Assembly (NCBI GenBank): GCA_018816665.1
Contig: JAHIVM010000140.1
Coordinates: 1-8,999, forward strand
DNA length: 8,999 bases
From: Candidatus Zixiibacteriota bacterium
Lineage (GTDB): Bacteria; Zixibacteria; MSB-5A5; GN15; FEB-12
Direction of reading: 5' to 3'
Shown here: positions 5,620 through 8,999 of the stretch, one piece after another
Position numbering within the stretch: position 1 is the first letter of the stretch
How the letters are laid out: each line of letters begins with the position of its first letter
Program-made: the position numbers and the translations under genes
The notes under the pieces: model-generated
Seen by the model: only the letters and a program-made list of their open reading frames with translations
Told to the model about the DNA's origin: nothing
The model's database searches: none

Positions 5620-5653
5620 GAGCCGGGGGCGGGTTTGGGCCGAACCCCGGCTC
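5620..5653 (-). terminator. Strong GC hairpin after the DUF255 gene
   Basis: GAGCCGGGG (5620-5628) and CCCCGGCTC (5645-5653) form a perfect 9-bp stem, 10 nt past the DUF255 stop codon. The inner sequence can also pair, GGGTT with AACCC. The 3' side on the minus strand is not T-rich, so it is at best an imperfect intrinsic terminator. It does suggest that the OsmC operon has its own promoter, although no convincing -35/-10 pair is visible in 5470-5620. Confidence 0.4.
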
Positions 5654-5663
5654 GATACAGAGC

Positions 5664-7820
5664 TTACTTATCCAGAGTGGTCAACTGCGAATCAAATTCG
5701 GCCACAGTCGAGACCGGCAGCATACAGGCCGAGTTGCGGCAGACAAACGCCCGCACCTCGCCGTTGTTGGCCCGTCTACCTTCAAAGAGCGGCCATGGCT
5801 CATCGCCACTGGGACTCACGGCCAGCACCGCATTGGGCAGGTACCGCGTGTTGAGTTCGGCCAGCATCTGGTGACGGACCTCGCCGGTACCAACAATAAC
5901 CACCTCGACCTTGTCCGACAGATGGTAGTCCAGTGCGAGTAAGGCCGAGGCCAGGCTGCCGGGGCGTGATTCCAGGAACCCCGAAAGGGCCCGCAAACCG
6001 TTTTCGCCGTTGGCAGTGTAGACTTCGTTCCCGGAGAGACGGCCGAGTTTCAGCAACGCACCGACCAGCAATGATCCCGGCGCCGGCAAAGCGCCATCGT
6101 TTTCATCGCGGGGCCGAAAAATCAAATCACCCTGGTCACCGTCGCGAAGATACAGCGCGCCGTCGTCGTCCATAAACAATTCATCAGCGCGATCGGCCAG
6201 CAGGGCGGCGAATTCCAGCCAGCGGCTGTTGTTGTTGTGGTCGGACTGATAGAGTTCCAGCAGGCCGTGCAGGTAGTAACCATAATCCTCGAGGAACTGG
6301 CCGTGAGAGTGACCGCCCTCGCGATACGAATGAGTCAGATGGTTGTCGCGGAACAATTCGGTCCGGACAAAAGTCGCGTTGGCGATGGCGGCATCGAGAT
6401 ATTTCTGTTCGCCGGTCACCTGATACCCCTTGCACAACGCCGCCACCATGAGGCCGTTCCAGGATGTAAGAATCTTGTCATCAGTTAACGGGCGGATTCG
6501 TTTGGCGCGTTCGGCAAACAGCCTGTCGCGGCAGCGCTTGAGAAACTCGGGACCATCGGTGACCCCGGCTGCGGCGAGGGCGCGATCGGATTCGGCGGTC
6601 ACATTGAGAATGTTGTGGCCCTCGAAATTGCCGCCGGGTGTGATATTGTAATAGGCGCAGAAGGCGGGGGAGTCCTGGCCGAGAATCCGGTCGACCTCAC
6701 TCTTGGACCAGACATAGAACTTGCCTTCTTCGCCTTCGCTGTCCGCATCGAGCGCCGAGTAGAATCCGCCGGTCGTATCGGTCATCTCCCGGAGCACAAA
6801 GTCGAGAGTGCCGCGAATGGTGTTGAGATACGAGTTGTCGCCCGTGATCTGGAATGCCTCGGCATAAACCGGAACCAGCAAGGCATTATCGTACAGCATT
6901 TTTTCAAAGTGCGGGACCAGCCAGCGGGCATCGGTGGAATAACGGGAGAAGCCGCCGCCCAGGTGATCGTAGATACCGCCGTTGGCCATGGCCTTGAGAC
7001 CGGTGACGGCGGCGGTCAGGTACTGATGATCACCGGTCCGTCGGAATTGACGCAGGAACAGCGAAAGCTCGGTGGCATGGGGGAACTTGGGGGCGGAGCC
7101 GAACCCGCCGTTGACATGGTCAAAGCCGCGCATGAGGCCGGAGGCCCCCCGGCTGATCATGTCGCCGGTAAGCAGGCTCTGCGCAGTGCTCACGTTGATC
7201 TGGGCCGCCAGGCGGGAGTAGATGGATTCCGAGGACCGGCGAAGGTTATCGTTGTCCTCGCGATACACGCGGGCGATTTCGGTTATCAGGGACATGAATC
7301 CCGGTCGACCGTAGGCATCGATTGGCGGGAAATAGGTGCCGGCATAAAACGGCTTGAGTTCCGGCGTCATAAAGACCGACATGGGCCAGCCGCCGTGCCC
7401 GGTCATGGCGGTGGTAAAGGCCATGTAGATGTGATCGAGATCGGGGCGTTGTTCGCGATCGACTTTGATGCTGACGAAATGCTCATTGAGCACAGCCGCG
7501 ATTGCTTCGTTCTCAAACGACTCGCGTTCCATCACATGACACCAGTGACAGGCAGCATAGCCGATGGAGAGAAATATCGGTTTGTTTTCCCGTTTTGCTT
7601 TATCGAGCGCTTCATCTCCCCAGGGATACCAGTCCACGGGATTGTGGGCATGGGACAGGAGATAGGGGGAGTTTTCTCCGGCCAGATGGTTGGTATGTTT
7701 GTGCTCAGTCGTCGTCGAACTCATGGCTTCGGCCTTCCTGGCAGGGGCATCCGGCGCGCCCGGGAGAGTGAGTCCGACGGTCAGCGCGGCCAGAGGCAAC
7801 AGGATCATCAGGTACTTCAT
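5664..7820 (-). CDS. DUF255 thioredoxin-domain protein (YyaL/SPATA20 family), with signal peptide
   Basis: 718 residues, normal length for the family plus an N-terminal extension. Residues 1-22 form a signal peptide-like segment (MKYLMILLPLAALTVGL). The diagnostic DUF255 thioredoxin domain (about 44-210) starts HLAGENSPYLLSHAHNPVDW and carries the CHWC redox site at residues 91-94 within IGYAACHWCHVMERESFE. It continues with VDREQRPDLDHIYM and GGWPMSVFMTP. The long middle part is the alpha/alpha-barrel region related to six-hairpin glycosidases (GGFGSAPKFPH, GGGFSRYSTDARWLVPHFEKMLYDN, DADSEGEEGKFYVW, ILTSWNGLMVAAL). The C-terminus has VCRNSACMLPV, also typical. Substrate and function of the family are unknown. 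The start at 7820 has AGGG 6 nt upstream. Met33 is an alternative start, with an AAGG 8 nt upstream, and would give a cytosolic form. A terminator upstream isolates it from the sugar transferase. Confidence 0.92.
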   Translation of the reverse strand: MKYLMILLPLAALTVGLTLPGAPDAPARKAEAMSSTTTEHKHTNHLAGENSPYLLSHAHNPVDWYPWGDEALDKAKRENKPIFLSIGYAACHWCHVMERESFENEAIAAVLNEHFVSIKVDREQRPDLDHIYMAFTTAMTGHGGWPMSVFMTPELKPFYAGTYFPPIDAYGRPGFMSLITEIARVYREDNDNLRRSSESIYSRLAAQINVSTAQSLLTGDMISRGASGLMRGFDHVNGGFGSAPKFPHATELSLFLRQFRRTGDHQYLTAAVTGLKAMANGGIYDHLGGGFSRYSTDARWLVPHFEKMLYDNALLVPVYAEAFQITGDNSYLNTIRGTLDFVLREMTDTTGGFYSALDADSEGEEGKFYVWSKSEVDRILGQDSPAFCAYYNITPGGNFEGHNILNVTAESDRALAAAGVTDGPEFLKRCRDRLFAERAKRIRPLTDDKILTSWNGLMVAALCKGYQVTGEQKYLDAAIANATFVRTELFRDNHLTHSYREGGHSHGQFLEDYGYYLHGLLELYQSDHNNNSRWLEFAALLADRADELFMDDDGALYLRDGDQGDLIFRPRDENDGALPAPGSLLVGALLKLGRLSGNEVYTANGENGLRALSGFLESRPGSLASALLALDYHLSDKVEVVIVGTGEVRHQMLAELNTRYLPNAVLAVSPSGDEPWPLFEGRRANNGEVRAFVCRNSACMLPVSTVAEFDSQLTTLDK

Positions 7821-7957
7821 CGTGGTCCCTGCCTTTTAAGGATGTCGATGCGGGGTTTCAGCAGCCCCGTTACTCACGGTACGCTGTATAACCGACAAAA
7901 TGGTCAAAGGTTTGCGTGCTCAGGGGCTTTGCGGGTCTATTTTGCTCGCGGGAGGAC

Positions 7958-7989
7958 AAAAAAAGACCGACCGGGGAGCTCCCGGTCGG
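7958..7989 (-). terminator. Rho-independent terminator of the sugar transferase gene
   Basis: On the minus strand, CCGACCGGG (7989-7981) pairs with CCCGGTCGG (7975-7967) around a 5-nt loop. TC and then seven T residues (7964-7958) follow. It starts 23 nt after the sugar transferase stop codon. This is a textbook intrinsic terminator, so the downstream DUF255 gene must have its own promoter in 7821-7957. There a TATACA and a TTGACC occur on the minus strand, but with wrong spacing. Confidence 0.88.
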
Positions 7990-8012
7990 AAAAATTGGGG
8001 GGGAATCGGCTG

Positions 8013-8999
8013 CTACTGGCCGGAGCCTTTGAGAACGGCCGGGATGGTTTTGAACAGGATTTTGATATCCAGCCAGAGCGACCAGTTGTCAATGTACTCG
8101 AGATCCAGACGCATCCATTGCTCGAAATCAACCGCGTTGCGCCCGTTGACCTGCCAGAGGCAGGTGAGGCCCGGTCGGACGGCCAGTTTGCGATGTTGCC
8201 AGGGTTCAAAGCGACTGACTTCCTGGGGGAGGGGCGGACGCGGGCCGACCAGCGACATATCGCCTTTAAGTACGTTGAGGAACTGCGGCAGCTCATCGAT
8301 TGAGTACTTGCGCAGCAGTTGCCCGATACGAGTGATACGGGGATCGTTTTTGATTTTGAATACCGGCCCGGACATTTCGTTTCGATCCGTCAGGTGCGAT
8401 TTCTTCTGCTCGGCATCGGTGCACATGGTCCGGAACTTGTACAGCGTAAACGGGCGGCCGTTCAGACCGGTACGAGTTTGCTTAAACAGCACCGGACCAC
8501 GGCTGTCGAGTTTGATGGTCAAAGCGGTGAGCAGGATAATCGGCGCCGCCAGCACCAGGCCGACCAGGGCGCCAACGCGATCGACAATCTTCTTGATGAA
8601 CAACGAAAGCTGATTCTCCGGATCGGAGCGATACAGGAGAGTCGGCATCTCGTTGATATACGACGGACGAATGCGCGACAGCCGGGGGTAGTATAGATTG
8701 GGCATGACAAACACCGACACGCCCATTTTCTCGGCGGTGTTGAAAATCTCGCGCGATTTTGTCAGATCATCCGGTTCGGGGGCAAGGAACAGGGCATCCA
8801 CCTGACCGTTGGCCACGATATCTCTCATGGAGCGGGGGTGACCGACGAGGGGGATGTCGCGGTAGCGCCAGAAACCGAGTTTACGGTAGTCGAGGAAGCC
8901 GATCAGCCGAGTGCGGAGTTCGGGGGAGTCCAGCACCATATCGGCCACCTTGCGGGCGTTGGCCCCGGTGCCGACTATTAGTGCCTGGTTGACCGCCTC
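8013..8999 (-). CDS. Polyprenyl-phosphate sugar-1-phosphate transferase (exopolysaccharide initiating enzyme), N-terminus off window
   Basis: Partial gene: 328 codons visible, with the N-terminal membrane bundle beyond the right edge. The first visible residues, ALIVGTGANARKVADMV, are the Rossmann-like CoA-binding_3 segment of this family, so the true start lies outside and the internal GTG at 8948 is not a start. A membrane helix follows (VGALVGLVLAAPIILLTAL), preceded by KKIVDR. Then comes the catalytic bacterial sugar transferase domain: GPVLFKQTRTGLNGRPFTLYKFRTM, DPRITRIGQLLRKYSIDELPQFLNVLKGDMSLVGPRP with the Asp-Glu dyad, and VRPGLTCLWQVNGRN. It transfers a sugar phosphate from a nucleotide sugar to undecaprenyl phosphate at the inner membrane, the first step of a capsule or exopolysaccharide unit. 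Sugar specificity cannot be read from the sequence. Confidence 0.92.
   Translation of the reverse strand, partial: EAVNQALIVGTGANARKVADMVLDSPELRTRLIGFLDYRKLGFWRYRDIPLVGHPRSMRDIVANGQVDALFLAPEPDDLTKSREIFNTAEKMGVSVFVMPNLYYPRLSRIRPSYINEMPTLLYRSDPENQLSLFIKKIVDRVGALVGLVLAAPIILLTALTIKLDSRGPVLFKQTRTGLNGRPFTLYKFRTMCTDAEQKKSHLTDRNEMSGPVFKIKNDPRITRIGQLLRKYSIDELPQFLNVLKGDMSLVGPRPPLPQEVSRFEPWQHRKLAVRPGLTCLWQVNGRNAVDFEQWMRLDLEYIDNWSLWLDIKILFKTIPAVLKGSGQ

Noticed and set aside
6615..8303. 562-codon open frame on the plus strand
   Set aside because: It lies antisense to the DUF255 gene and runs through the intergenic terminator into the sugar transferase. It has low-complexity Gly/Val/Arg-rich composition and no recognisable domain, so it is a shadow of codon bias in the opposite strand.
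8013..8948. Sugar transferase starting at the GTG at 8948
   Set aside because: The frame is open further upstream and encodes the Gly-Thr-Gly-x-Asn-Ala motif of the domain, so the gene continues beyond the window.

Overview
The window reads as part of a moderately GC-rich bacterial chromosome. Shine-Dalgarno sites precede nearly every gene, operons are tight, and UGA is an ordinary stop (the methyltransferase, the transposase and FmdB all end in TGA). The gene mix (NfeD/SPFH pair, secreted DUF255 thioredoxin-domain protein, OsmC, DUF302, FmdB, IS110 transposase, palindromic intergenic repeats) would suit an uncultured FCB-type lineage such as Zixibacteria. That placement is a guess from style, not a demonstrated one.

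Left arm (1-2317): on the minus strand, an NfeD-like membrane protein is followed by an SPFH/stomatin protein that runs off the left edge, forming a two-gene membrane-quality-control operon. Divergent from it, on the plus strand, is a small class I SAM-dependent methyltransferase. The region between them holds two perfect palindromes.

Centre (2318-4178): an IS110-family element. The transposase is intact, with RuvC-like DEDD residues and the C-terminal Ser-Gly motif. About 280 bp of structured non-coding leader precedes it, where this group encodes its bridge RNA. REP-like palindromes lie on both sides: one before the leader, and an inverted pair (REPIN-like) after the element, inside about 520 bp of hairpin-rich DNA with no credible gene.

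Right arm (4179-8999): all genes are on the minus strand. In transcription order they are a polyprenyl-phosphate sugar transferase (partial, entering from the right edge) with a textbook terminator, a secreted DUF255 protein with a CHWC thioredoxin site, then OsmC, DUF302, a 60-codon gene interrupted by an in-frame TGA, and an FmdB zinc-ribbon protein.

The most interesting item is the interrupted gene at 4386-4568. Reading through its TGA continues the frame for 27 codons, and the frame ends 3 nt before the FmdB start. The codons after TGA preserve a motif that, from memory, matches small DUF6132-type membrane proteins, with TGA at the position of their conserved cysteine. Hairpins that could act as a bacterial SECIS follow the TGA. 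It is a candidate short selenoprotein in a thiol/sulfur-flavoured operon.
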